From Streptomyces albicerus (GTDB lineage Bacteria; Actinomycetota; Actinomycetes; Streptomycetales; Streptomycetaceae): 64,000 bases of DNA. The DNA is taken from NCBI RefSeq assembly GCF_008905045.1, contig NZ_VWMY01000053.1, forward strand, positions 17,640-81,639, given 5' to 3'. Made by a program: the position numbers and the translations under genes. Below, piece by piece: positions 56,826 through 64,000 of this stretch. The notes beneath the pieces are model-generated. The model did no database searches. It was not told where the DNA came from and saw nothing but the letters and a program-made list of their open reading frames with translations. The first letter of the stretch is position 1. Each line of letters opens with the position of its first letter.

Positions 56826-57404
56826 ATGCGTGACCTGGTCTACACCGGTTTCATGTCGCTCGACGGCGTCGTGGACTCGCCCGGCGGCGGGCCGGGGGAG
56901 GAGCACCGCAGCGGCGGCTGGGTGTTCAAGGATCTCGAGTTCGTCCCGGAAGCCTGGTCGCTGAAGGGCGAGGAGCTCGCCGACACGACGGCACTGATGT
57001 TCGGCCGCCGCAGTTACGAGGCGTTCGCGCGGGTCTGGCCCGGCTCGGAGGACCACGCCGACTACAAGGAGCTGCCCAAGTATGTGGTGTCGACCACGCT
57101 GTCCGACGATGCCCTCGTCGACGGGTGGGGGCCGACGACAATCCTGCGCTCGACCGAGGACGTCGCCGCGCTCAAGGAGGGCGAGGGCGGCGCGATCTTC
57201 ATCCACGGGAGCGCGGAGCTGGCCCGGCGACTGTCGGACGCGGGCCTGATCGACCAGTACAACCTGCTCGTCTTCCCCGTGCTGCTCGGCGCCGGGAAGA
57301 GCGTGTTCGGCCGGGCCGACCGCGACAAGCAGGTGCTGGCGCTGCGGGAATCGGAGAGCTACTCGAACGGGATCCTGAAGCTGGTCTACGACGTCAAACG
57401 CTGA
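56826..57404 (+). CDS. Dihydrofolate-reductase-like (RibD C-domain) protein
   Basis: 192 residues. MRDLVYTGFMSLDGVVDSPGG, LMFGRRSYEAF and GSAELARRLSDAGLIDQYNLLVFPVLLGAGKSVF are the landmarks of the DHFR/RibD-C family, which binds NADPH. The substrate of these stand-alone forms is unknown. ATG 56826 has GAGGAGA before it. It is convergent with the AraC gene, and the two stops overlap by 19 bp. Confidence 0.9.
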   Translation: MRDLVYTGFMSLDGVVDSPGGGPGEEHRSGGWVFKDLEFVPEAWSLKGEELADTTALMFGRRSYEAFARVWPGSEDHADYKELPKYVVSTTLSDDALVDGWGPTTILRSTEDVAALKEGEGGAIFIHGSAELARRLSDAGLIDQYNLLVFPVLLGAGKSVFGRADRDKQVLALRESESYSNGILKLVYDVKR

Positions 57405-58096
57405 TCCAGGTCGAGGGCGATCGCGCCGCCGGCGCCCTCGCGCAGCTGCCTGGCGGTGCGTCCGACATAGGAGCGCAGTGCCCGGGCCAGGTGCGGCTCG
57501 TCGAAGTAGTCGAGCTTGGCGACGACGTCGGCGGCCGGGTCGCCGGCCGCCAGCAGCTCCGCCGCCGTGCGGGCCCGCTCGATCTGCCGGACGGCACCCC
57601 GCGTCAGCCCGGTCGCGGCACGGAACCGGCGTTCGACCGTGCGCCCCGAGACGGCCGGGCGGTGACCCCGCAGCACCTCGGCGACGAGCGGGTCACGGAC
57701 CACAATCCCGGCCCGGACGAGACGCTCGACCAGGGCCTCGGCGTCGTCGGGGCTGGGCGTCTCCCAGCGGGCGCCGTCCAGCCGGAACGTCCGGCGCATG
57801 GTGTCGGGGAGCTCGACGCCGCCGTCGACCAGCGCCGCCGTGGGCACGGCCCGTAACGAGGTGCCCACGGCGAACTCGATGCCCGTGAAGGTCGCGCCCT
57901 CCGGCACCGGCGCCGTGCCGGTCCGGGTCTCGGGACCGGTGATGCCCGCGTACGCCCGGCTGTCCTGCTCCCAGAACACCAGGCCCCAGCGCACCCCTGC
58001 GACGGACGTCATCGCCGTGACGTGCTCGCTCGTGCAGGTCCACACAGTGTCAACCCACGGCGAGTCAGACGGGCGCGTCTCGAAGCACAGTTCCAC
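57386..58096 (-). CDS. AraC-type regulator with ligand domain
   Basis: 236 residues. An N-terminal domain of unknown ligand (AYAGITGPETRTGTAPVPEGATFTGIEF) is followed by the AraC HTH (SGRTVERRFRAATGLTRGAVRQIERARTAAELLAAGDPAADVVAKLDYFDEPHLARALRSYVG). GTG 58096 is chosen as the first start with this fold. In related genomes this regulator stands beside a DHFR-like gene, as here. Confidence 0.8.
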   Translation of the reverse strand: MELCFETRPSDSPWVDTVWTCTSEHVTAMTSVAGVRWGLVFWEQDSRAYAGITGPETRTGTAPVPEGATFTGIEFAVGTSLRAVPTAALVDGGVELPDTMRRTFRLDGARWETPSPDDAEALVERLVRAGIVVRDPLVAEVLRGHRPAVSGRTVERRFRAATGLTRGAVRQIERARTAAELLAAGDPAADVVAKLDYFDEPHLARALRSYVGRTARQLREGAGGAIALDLDQRLTS

Positions 58097-58526
58097 GGGC
58101 GAAGGATACGTCGCGTCGGGCAACCGCGTCGTGGCCGACGAACCCACCGGATAGATCGTGAAACCAGGCTGGAGTACTAGAACTGCCGAGCATCGACAAG
58201 AGGAAAGGCATGAGCACCGAACTCCCGGCCTTGACCGGCACAAAAGCCCCTCACTCGATGCCGGCCACGACGTCGTCCGCATGGCCGACGCGCTCCGCGG
58301 CCGCCCGCCTATCCGCTTCGTCGCCGACACTGAACCGGCGACGAAGCGGTCTGGTTCACCGACGCAAGCGATGTCGGCTTCGCCCTGTCCCTGGCTACGT
58401 GCGAGTGGGTCAAGAAAGGACACCGTGGGTTGCGCTGAGCGGGACCGGACCGATGAGTTGAGCACGTACATCCGGTCTTCCTTCAGCGACGGCCGCAAGC
58501 CCCGTGGCCCTACCGAAGGAGACCTT
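58097..58526. other. Gap with gene fragments
   Basis: A start-like AGAGGAAAGGC-ATG at 58,210 opens a frame without recognisable homology. A short frame ending at 58,438 (EAVWFTDASDVGFALSLATCEWVKKG) looks protein-like but has a stop just upstream. These are probably decayed coding pieces; no intact gene. Confidence 0.45.
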
Positions 58527-58976
58527 GTGACGTACTCGGTGAACGACGACGCGCGCCCCCAGCTCAAAGCCCTCGACGTGCTCGTCGGAACATGGAAGTT
58601 GAGCGGCGAAGCGGAGGGCGAGACGACGTACTCGTGGATGCGCGGCGGGCACTTCCTGATCCAGCGAGCGAGTCTGACCCAAGGCGGTGAGACGCACCAC
58701 GTGACCGAGGTCATCGGCTATGAGAAGCCATTCATGGCCGAGCAGGCCGCCGAGACCATCTCTTCACGGGCCTACACCGACAGCGGGGACACTCTTGACT
58801 ACACCTGGGAGCTGGAAGGCGAGGTGCTGACCATCTGGGGCGGCCAGAAGGGGTCACCCGCGTTCGCGCGAGCGACATTCAGCGCCGATCGCAACGTAAT
58901 GACTGGCGCCTGGCAGTGGCCTGGCGGCGGATACGAGTTCAGCGCGACCCGGGTGGTGTCCAGGGCCGGCTCGTAA
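58527..58976 (+). CDS. DUF1579-like small protein
   Basis: 149 residues. LDVLVGTWKLSGEAEGETTYSWMRGGHFLIQRASLTQGGE and a C-terminal VMTGAWQWPGGGYEFSATRV resemble the lipocalin-like DUF1579 family of unknown function. GTG 58527 is preceded by GAAGGAG, which decides the start. It may bind a small hydrophobic molecule (fold-based inference). Confidence 0.75.
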   Translation: MTYSVNDDARPQLKALDVLVGTWKLSGEAEGETTYSWMRGGHFLIQRASLTQGGETHHVTEVIGYEKPFMAEQAAETISSRAYTDSGDTLDYTWELEGEVLTIWGGQKGSPAFARATFSADRNVMTGAWQWPGGGYEFSATRVVSRAGS

Positions 58977-59249
58977 GCACGGCGGAGTCGGGGGGCACAT
59001 GCTCTGCCGCAGCACGATGGGGAATGTGGCCAGTCCAGGATGCGGTTTGCATTCCGGCGGGTGAATCCAGCGCCGTGGGGGAGAGGATGGAGGGCCTTCG
59101 GGGTGATTGATGCGCGAGTGGCGGGCTTGATGCTGTGGCGTGGGTGCGGGCGGGATGGATGTTTCGCGCTCTGGGGCGGACTTCGCCCGGGGCTGCCCGG
59201 GCCCGTGTGCCGATCTCCAGGCGGCCACGGAGACTTGTCGGGCGGCATC

Positions 59250-60074
59250 TCAGCCGAGGAGGGACAGGAGTTGGAGCCCGGTGTGGCTCTCCGTGCCCGG
59301 TACCGCGGTGTAGACCAGGAGCCGTTGAGACTGGTCGGGGTCGATGAGTGTCTGGCAGTGCAATTCCAGCGTTCCGACCTGCGGGTGCTGAAAGCGCGTG
59401 GCCGCGCAGTAGGGGCCCAGCACGGGGTGTTCGCGCCACAGCGCGGCGAACTCGGGGCTGGCCTTGCACAGCGCGTCGACGAGTTCGGCGGCACGCGAGT
59501 CGCCGCCGTCGCGGGTGTAGGCGCCGTAGAGGTCCGCCACCAGCAGCCGGCTCTGCTCCGGGTGGTCGCTGAGGGGAACCAGGCGGGAGGCGGGATCGGT
59601 GAACCACCGGTAGTGCGCACTGCGGGCCCATCCGGTGTAGGCAGTCTGGTCGCCCAGGAGTGCGACGGCCAGCCGGGTCTGCTTCAGGGCCTCGCCCAGA
59701 TGGTTGACCACCAGGGCGGGCGTGTCGTCGGCCAGGTGATCCAGGATGCGCATCATCCCCGGGTTGATGTGGTCGCCGCGCCGTGCCCTGCGTGGCAGGG
59801 CGTGCCCGGCGAGCTGGAACAGGTGATCGCGCTCCTCGAGCGAGAGGCGCAGGCCGCTGGCGATCGCGGTGAGCATCTGCTCCGAGGGGTGGGGTCCGCG
59901 CGGCTGTTCGAGCTGGCTGTAGTAGTCGAAGGACATGTCGCACAGCGCCGCTACCTCCTCCCGGCGCAGCCCGCCGGTACGCCGGCGACGCCCACGGGGC
60001 AGCCCGACGTCTTCCGGCTGTAAGGCCTCACGGCGTGTCCGGAGGAAGGCCGCAAGTCCGGTTCGGTCCGCCAT
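59250..60074 (-). CDS. XRE-family regulator with MmyB-like ligand domain
   Basis: 274 residues. HTH (PRGRRRRTGGLRREEVAALCDMSFDYYSQLEQPRGPHPSEQMLTAIA) and the MmyB-type C-domain (TPALVVNHLGEALKQTRLAVALLG; YRWFTDPASRL; HPEQSRLLVADL) seen in actinomycete regulators thought to bind fatty acids or similar. ATG 60074 follows AGAAGCAGGACGAG. It is the last of three minus-strand genes and may control the exporter before it. Confidence 0.88.
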   Translation of the reverse strand: MADRTGLAAFLRTRREALQPEDVGLPRGRRRRTGGLRREEVAALCDMSFDYYSQLEQPRGPHPSEQMLTAIASGLRLSLEERDHLFQLAGHALPRRARRGDHINPGMMRILDHLADDTPALVVNHLGEALKQTRLAVALLGDQTAYTGWARSAHYRWFTDPASRLVPLSDHPEQSRLLVADLYGAYTRDGGDSRAAELVDALCKASPEFAALWREHPVLGPYCAATRFQHPQVGTLELHCQTLIDPDQSQRLLVYTAVPGTESHTGLQLLSLLG

Positions 60075-60383
60075 ATCTCGTCCTGCTTCTCTCGGCTTTT
60101 TGATGTTTCCCTCACGGGAGTCGGTGGTCCGTGGCTGCTCCCCGCAGTTGCTGTTCAAGCGATCGCTCACTGTGCCCGGTGCGTGGAGCGGTTTGTGAGT
60201 ACGCGCCACGCAGCATGTGAGCCCTCCGGTATCAGGTCCGTAGGTCCCTTGCGGGCCGGTCCCGTGACGCGTAACAACTGCTTCTTCTGTCCTCGCGGGC
60301 GTGGAGCGGCGCTGGTGGGCCCGGGATGAGCAAAAGCCTCCGTGCCGATGTCCCCGAGGGATGTGTTGTCTCGGTCGTGCCTG
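60075..60383. other. Gap between XRE and MFS genes
   Basis: About 310 bp. The 60,075-60,180 part probably holds the XRE promoter. No gene or strong repeat was seen. Confidence 0.5.
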
Positions 60384-61838
60384 TCACGCGTCCACTTCGG
60401 ACACTGCCCCCCGCGAGACACTCCCTGACCGACTTCGTCGGGCGACGGGAATGCAGAGGGCGACCACCGCGGACACCAGCGCCGCGGCGCCCGTGATCAT
60501 CAGGGTGTGTCGGAATCCGCTTTCCAGCGGAAGGCCCCGGCTTTCGGCCGACACGGCCCCGGCGAGTACGGCACCGACCACTGCGGCCGACACCGAGCTA
60601 CCGATGGAACGCATCAGTGTGTTGAGGCTGTTCGCTGAGCCGGTCGCCGTGTTCGGTACCAACCCGATGATCAGCGCGGGCAGCGCGCCGTAGGCCAGCC
60701 CTGTACCCGCCCCGCCGATGCTGGTGGCGATCAAAAGGCCCCACGGCGAACTCAGCCACATCAGGGAGATGCCGTAGCCCAGTGCCAGGACGAGACTGCC
60801 CGCGGCAAGAGTGGTCTTGGGGCCGCGCGCGTCCGACAGTCGGGCCCCCAAGGGCGCGACAGCCATCATGACCAGGCCAGAGGGTGCCATCCAGAGCCCC
60901 ATGGCCAGCATGGACTGGCCCAGCCCGTATCCGGTGGAGGTGGGCAGCTGCAGCAACTGCGGCACGATCAACGTCTGACCGTACATGGCACACCCGATGA
61001 CCAGGGAGGAAGCATGGGTCAGCAGCACGGGTGTGCGGCGGGCCAGGCGCACGTCGACCAGGGGGTGGGGGACCCGCAGTTCCCACCAGCCCCAGCCGAC
61101 CAGCACGACGACGGCGAAGGCGAGCAACGTGAGGATGGTCGGCTCTGTCCAGCCCCAGGCCGCTCCCTTGGAGAGCACTACGAGCAACAGGGTCAGGCCG
61201 GTACTCAGGCCCAGCGCTCCGACCAGGTCGAACCGGCCCGGAGAGCGGGCAGGGGTGTCGGGCAGGAATCGGCGTACGAGAACCGCGACGAGCAGGCCCA
61301 GCGCACCGGCTCCCCAGAACAGGACGCGCCAGCTGGTGGTCTGCGCGATCGCCGCGGACAGCGGTAGTCCCAGTGCGCCTCCGATGCCCAGGGAGGAGCC
61401 GATCAGCGCGATCGCGGAGCTCAGTTCCCGCGGGGGCATGACGTCGCGCAGGGCGCTGATACCGAGGGATATGACTGCCATGCTCATGCCCTGCAGCCCG
61501 CGCCCGATGAGCATCGGTGTCAGAGAATCGGCCACGGCACACAGGAAGGAACCCGCGACAAGGGGTGCCAGGAGAACGAGGATCACGCGACGCTTTCCGT
61601 GCAGGTCCCCGAGCCGTCCGGCCACCGGGGTGGTGACCGCGGCCGTCAGCAAAGTGATCGTGACCAGCCAGGAGGCATTGCCGGGGTCGGTGTGCAGCAG
61701 ACGCGGCAGATCGGTGAGCAGCGGCACCACCAGGGTCTGGGTCAGTGCGGCGGTGACCCCGGCGAGCGCCAGCACGCCGGCCGTCACACGGGGTCTGGGG
61801 GCAACGGAGCTCTTCATACGACGTCTCTTCGTGTTCAT
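60384..61838 (-). CDS. MFS multidrug exporter (DHA2-like)
   Basis: 484 residues with 14 hydrophobic helices. Motif A GRLGDLHGKRRVIL after TM2, motif C-like GIGGALGLPLSAAI in TM5, and the Arg-rich cytosolic loop ARSPGRFD. It probably exports toxic compounds in exchange for protons. ATG 61838 lies 104 bp after the aldehyde dehydrogenase gene, so the two could be co-transcribed. The XRE gene follows. Confidence 0.9.
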   Translation of the reverse strand: MNTKRRRMKSSVAPRPRVTAGVLALAGVTAALTQTLVVPLLTDLPRLLHTDPGNASWLVTITLLTAAVTTPVAGRLGDLHGKRRVILVLLAPLVAGSFLCAVADSLTPMLIGRGLQGMSMAVISLGISALRDVMPPRELSSAIALIGSSLGIGGALGLPLSAAIAQTTSWRVLFWGAGALGLLVAVLVRRFLPDTPARSPGRFDLVGALGLSTGLTLLLVVLSKGAAWGWTEPTILTLLAFAVVVLVGWGWWELRVPHPLVDVRLARRTPVLLTHASSLVIGCAMYGQTLIVPQLLQLPTSTGYGLGQSMLAMGLWMAPSGLVMMAVAPLGARLSDARGPKTTLAAGSLVLALGYGISLMWLSSPWGLLIATSIGGAGTGLAYGALPALIIGLVPNTATGSANSLNTLMRSIGSSVSAAVVGAVLAGAVSAESRGLPLESGFRHTLMITGAAALVSAVVALCIPVARRSRSGSVSRGAVSEVDA

Positions 61839-61942
61839 GGTGAACGACGGGGGCGGCCGCAGATGATGTGGTGGTCACCTGCGGCCGCCCTGCCCGGGAA
61901 GGGCGGATCACCTTCCGGGGAGTTGTGGTGGTGCGGTGGCGA

Positions 61943-63376
61943 TCAGCGGGTGATCGCCTTGGTCTCGAGGAACTCCTCGATCCCGGCGCGGCCCATCTCC
62001 CGTCCGTTGCCGGACTGCTTGTAACCACCGAAGGGGGCCTGGAAGTTGATGGCTCCGCCATTGATGTCGACCTGGCCGACGCGCAGGCGCCGGGCGATCG
62101 CCATGGCGTGGTCCTGCTCACCGGTGACGGCACCGTTGAGGCCGTAGATGGTGCTGTTGGCGATCTCGACGGCCTGGTCGTCGTCGGTGTAGGGGATCAC
62201 GACCAGGACGGGGCCGAAGATCTCCTCCTGTGCGATGACGGAGTTGGGGTCGACGTCGGAGAAGATGGTGGGCTTGACGTAGGCACCGGTCTCGAAGCCC
62301 TCCGGGCGTCCGGGCCCGCCGACCACCAGGGTGGCGCCGTCGGCGATCCCTCGCTTGATATAGCCCTCCACGCGCTCGCGCTGCGTCTCCGAGGCGAGCG
62401 GGCCCATCCGGGTGGCCTCGTCCTGGGGGTCGCCCACCGCGTACTCGGCGGCGGCGGCCTTCAGCTTCTCCACCACCTCGTCCTGCTGGTCGGCGGGAAC
62501 GAGCATGCGTACGTAGGCACCGCAGGCCTGACCGGCGTTGCCCCAGGCGAAGGCCAGACCGCGGATGACGGCCTCGTCGAGGTCGGCGTCGGGGAGGATG
62601 ATGTGGGCGGCCTTGCCACCCAGTTCGAGCGCGACCCGCTTGACCGTCTCCGACGCGGCCACGGAGACACGCTTGCCCGCCGCGGTGGACCCGGTGAAGG
62701 AGATCATGTCGATCTTCGGGTGCCGGGAGATCGCTTCGCCGACGACGGGGCCCGTACCGTGCACGACGTTCAGGACGCCGGCCGGAAGTCCGGCGTCGGT
62801 GGCGATCTCGGCGAAGATCCGAGCACTGACAGGTGACATCTCGGACGGCTTGAGGACGACCGTGTTGCCGGCCAGCAGCGCCGGCACGACCTTCGTCACC
62901 AGCTGCTGCAGCGGGAAGTTCCACGGAGTGATGGCACCCACCACGCCGATCGGCTCCCGCACGATCAGCGAGTTCTCCACCTGCTCCGTCCACGGGAACT
63001 GCTCGGCCGCGGTGATCGCGGCGGAGGTCGACGCCACCGGGAATCCGGCCTGCGCCGCACGTGAGAAGGAGATCGGGGCGCCCATCTCGGCGGTGATCGT
63101 GGACGCGATCTCGTCGGAGCGCAGCTGCATCCCCTCGACCACACGCTTCAGCACGCCCACCCGGTCCGCGGGCGAGGTCGCGGACCAGCCGGGGAACGCC
63201 GCGGTCGCGGCGTCGACCGCCCTGTCGACATCCTCGGCGGTGCCCCGGGGCACCGAAGCGAATACGGCGCCGGTAGCGGGGTTCACCACGTCGATCAGCG
63301 GCCCGGATGCCGGGACGGCACGACCATCGATCCAGTGCGAAGGGGCGGGAAAATGAAGTTCAGCGGATTCGTTCAT
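61943..63376 (-). CDS. Aldehyde dehydrogenase
   Basis: 477 residues, normal length. NAD(P)-dependent: ITPWNFPLQQLVTKVVPALLAGNTVVLKPSE, active-site Glu in LELGGKAAHI, and catalytic Cys in GNAGQACGAYVR. The C-terminal GGYKQSGNGREMGRAG is also complete. It oxidises an aldehyde to the acid; the natural substrate is unknown. ATG 63376 starts MNESAELHFP. First gene of a probable ALDH-MFS unit. Confidence 0.95.
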   Translation of the reverse strand: MNESAELHFPAPSHWIDGRAVPASGPLIDVVNPATGAVFASVPRGTAEDVDRAVDAATAAFPGWSATSPADRVGVLKRVVEGMQLRSDEIASTITAEMGAPISFSRAAQAGFPVASTSAAITAAEQFPWTEQVENSLIVREPIGVVGAITPWNFPLQQLVTKVVPALLAGNTVVLKPSEMSPVSARIFAEIATDAGLPAGVLNVVHGTGPVVGEAISRHPKIDMISFTGSTAAGKRVSVAASETVKRVALELGGKAAHIILPDADLDEAVIRGLAFAWGNAGQACGAYVRMLVPADQQDEVVEKLKAAAAEYAVGDPQDEATRMGPLASETQRERVEGYIKRGIADGATLVVGGPGRPEGFETGAYVKPTIFSDVDPNSVIAQEEIFGPVLVVIPYTDDDQAVEIANSTIYGLNGAVTGEQDHAMAIARRLRVGQVDINGGAINFQAPFGGYKQSGNGREMGRAGIEEFLETKAITR

Positions 63377-63539
63377 GCCGCCCAGGAAACATCGGTTTTC
63401 AGGCGGTATCCATGCTCAGTCATGCCCATGATCTGAGTCACTGCTCCGTTTCTCCTTCCGCCGGTCGGTGCGCGTCGTGTCGCACCGACCGGCCCGCGGC
63501 AGGTGTGCCTGTCACCGCATGCACCCGCCGTCGCACATG

Positions 63540-63917
63540 CGGCGACGCGGCTCACTCGCCCAGAACGCGGTCCGCGCCGCCCGCACCGCGCACGCCGCCT
63601 CGCGGGACGACCCATGCCGCGACCTCTGCGGCGGCCGCGCACGCCGGCGAACACAACCACAGCCACGACCAGGCGGCCTCGCACGCCGTCGACCATCAGG
63701 ACCGGGCCGCCGCCCTCACTCCGGCGCAGCGGGCCGCCGCCGTCCACGCCCACCAGCAGGCCACGATGACGGAGCAACTGGAGGGCCGGACGACGGACCC
63801 TGCGACGTGGCTGAGCACGCCCGAGAACCTCACCGCCTCACCGCCTCGCCGCCTTCAGGCGGGAAGTCGGCGCCTGCCGCCGCGCCATCCAAACAGCAGC
63901 AGGAGGAGCAGCACTAG
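63540..63917 (+). pseudogene. Decayed His/Ala-rich coding remnant
   Basis: A frame reading AAHAGEHNHSHDQAASHAVDHQDRAAALTPAQRAAAVHAHQQATMTEQLEG, then TTDPATWLSTPENLTASPP, continues after a frameshift near 63,850 to SGGKSAPAAAPSKQQQEEQH and a stop at 63,917. The Gln- and His-rich tail looks like the end of a mobilisation or plasmid protein, but I do not recognise the family. No start can be supported. Confidence 0.35.
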
Positions 63918-63972
63918 GCGGTGTTTCTCGGATCTCCTGATGTGAGTGGGGTGTTGGGGTCAGGCTGGCGGT

Positions 63973-64000
63973 ATGGGCCGTGGGGATTTAACGAATGCGG
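63973..64000 (+). CDS. Start of an IS transposase (cut by window end)
   Basis: ATG 63973 opens MGRGDLTNA, the characteristic first residues of IS5-group transposases in streptomycetes. The fourth of the visible Leu/Gly codons is TTA. Only nine codons are visible; the rest is outside. Confidence 0.55.

Noticed and set aside
58210..58461. Small open frame with a good ribosome site
   Set aside because: The translated sequence is low-complexity and protein-like text appears in another frame; probably decayed.

Overview
The window is very GC-rich, with codon third positions almost all G or C and gene families typical of high-GC actinomycetes. These include SixA/CysS-like, FurA-KatG, DUF6493/SWIM, PadR, MHYT and Ser/Thr kinases. 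The best fit is a Streptomyces chromosome. Two genes carry the rare leucine codon TTA, which in that genus needs the bldA tRNA. No rRNA, tRNA or CRISPR array was seen.

Positions 1-22,450 look like conserved core. They hold a SWIM zinc-finger/DUF6493 pair, an ACT-GNAT acetyltransferase with membrane segments, a PLP trans-sulfuration enzyme divergent from an Lrp regulator, a DUF885 protein, an SDR, a lone Imm21 protein, a rhodanese divergent from a second Lrp regulator, the SbcC-SbcD nuclease, YigZ, a SixA phosphatase with a CysS-like partner, and a BtuFCD-type ABC importer preceded by a cobalamin riboswitch.

Positions 22,450-41,680 hold regulator-effector pairs and signalling genes. An AraC regulator sits beside a VOC protein. 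furA-katG follows and appears to start from a leaderless promoter. Next are padR with a membrane protein and a near-perfect palindrome, then a signalling cluster (two Ser/Thr kinases, an FHA protein, a lipoprotein, a membrane protein and an MHYT sensor). After that come a VOC protein, an ArsR regulator divergent from a His-rich cation diffusion facilitator, a YbaK deacylase, and an XRE-cupin regulator divergent from an EamA permease across a perfect palindrome.

The EamA gene loses its family-like C-terminus at about 41,683. From there the sequence looks like an accessory region. Its centrepiece (43,301-47,068) encodes one secreted 1255-residue enzyme with the order CBM32 - PL7 alginate lyase - GH16 - CBM32 - PL6 alginate lyase. 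It is bracketed by an intact lipoprotein gene and a truncated copy of that gene's 5' end. A palindrome CGGGAC-NN-GTCCCG occurs twice upstream of the enzyme and once upstream of the intact lipoprotein gene. The combination suggests use of brown-algal polysaccharides (alginate plus a beta-glucan such as laminarin); this is inference.

Positions 49,185-55,406 are mobile-element debris: a frameshifted Tn554-type recombinase tail, a tnpC-like gene cut off by an IS end, a cargo (Gfo/Idh oxidoreductase, frameshifted SnoaL-like gene, TetR and aldo-keto reductase), then a 1.65-kb IS5-like element whose left end is identical to the solitary end at 50,026. From 55,400 to the end are small accessory genes (DHFR-like with AraC, a DUF1579-like protein, an XRE regulator, an MFS exporter, an aldehyde dehydrogenase), several gene remnants, and the first codons of another transposase.
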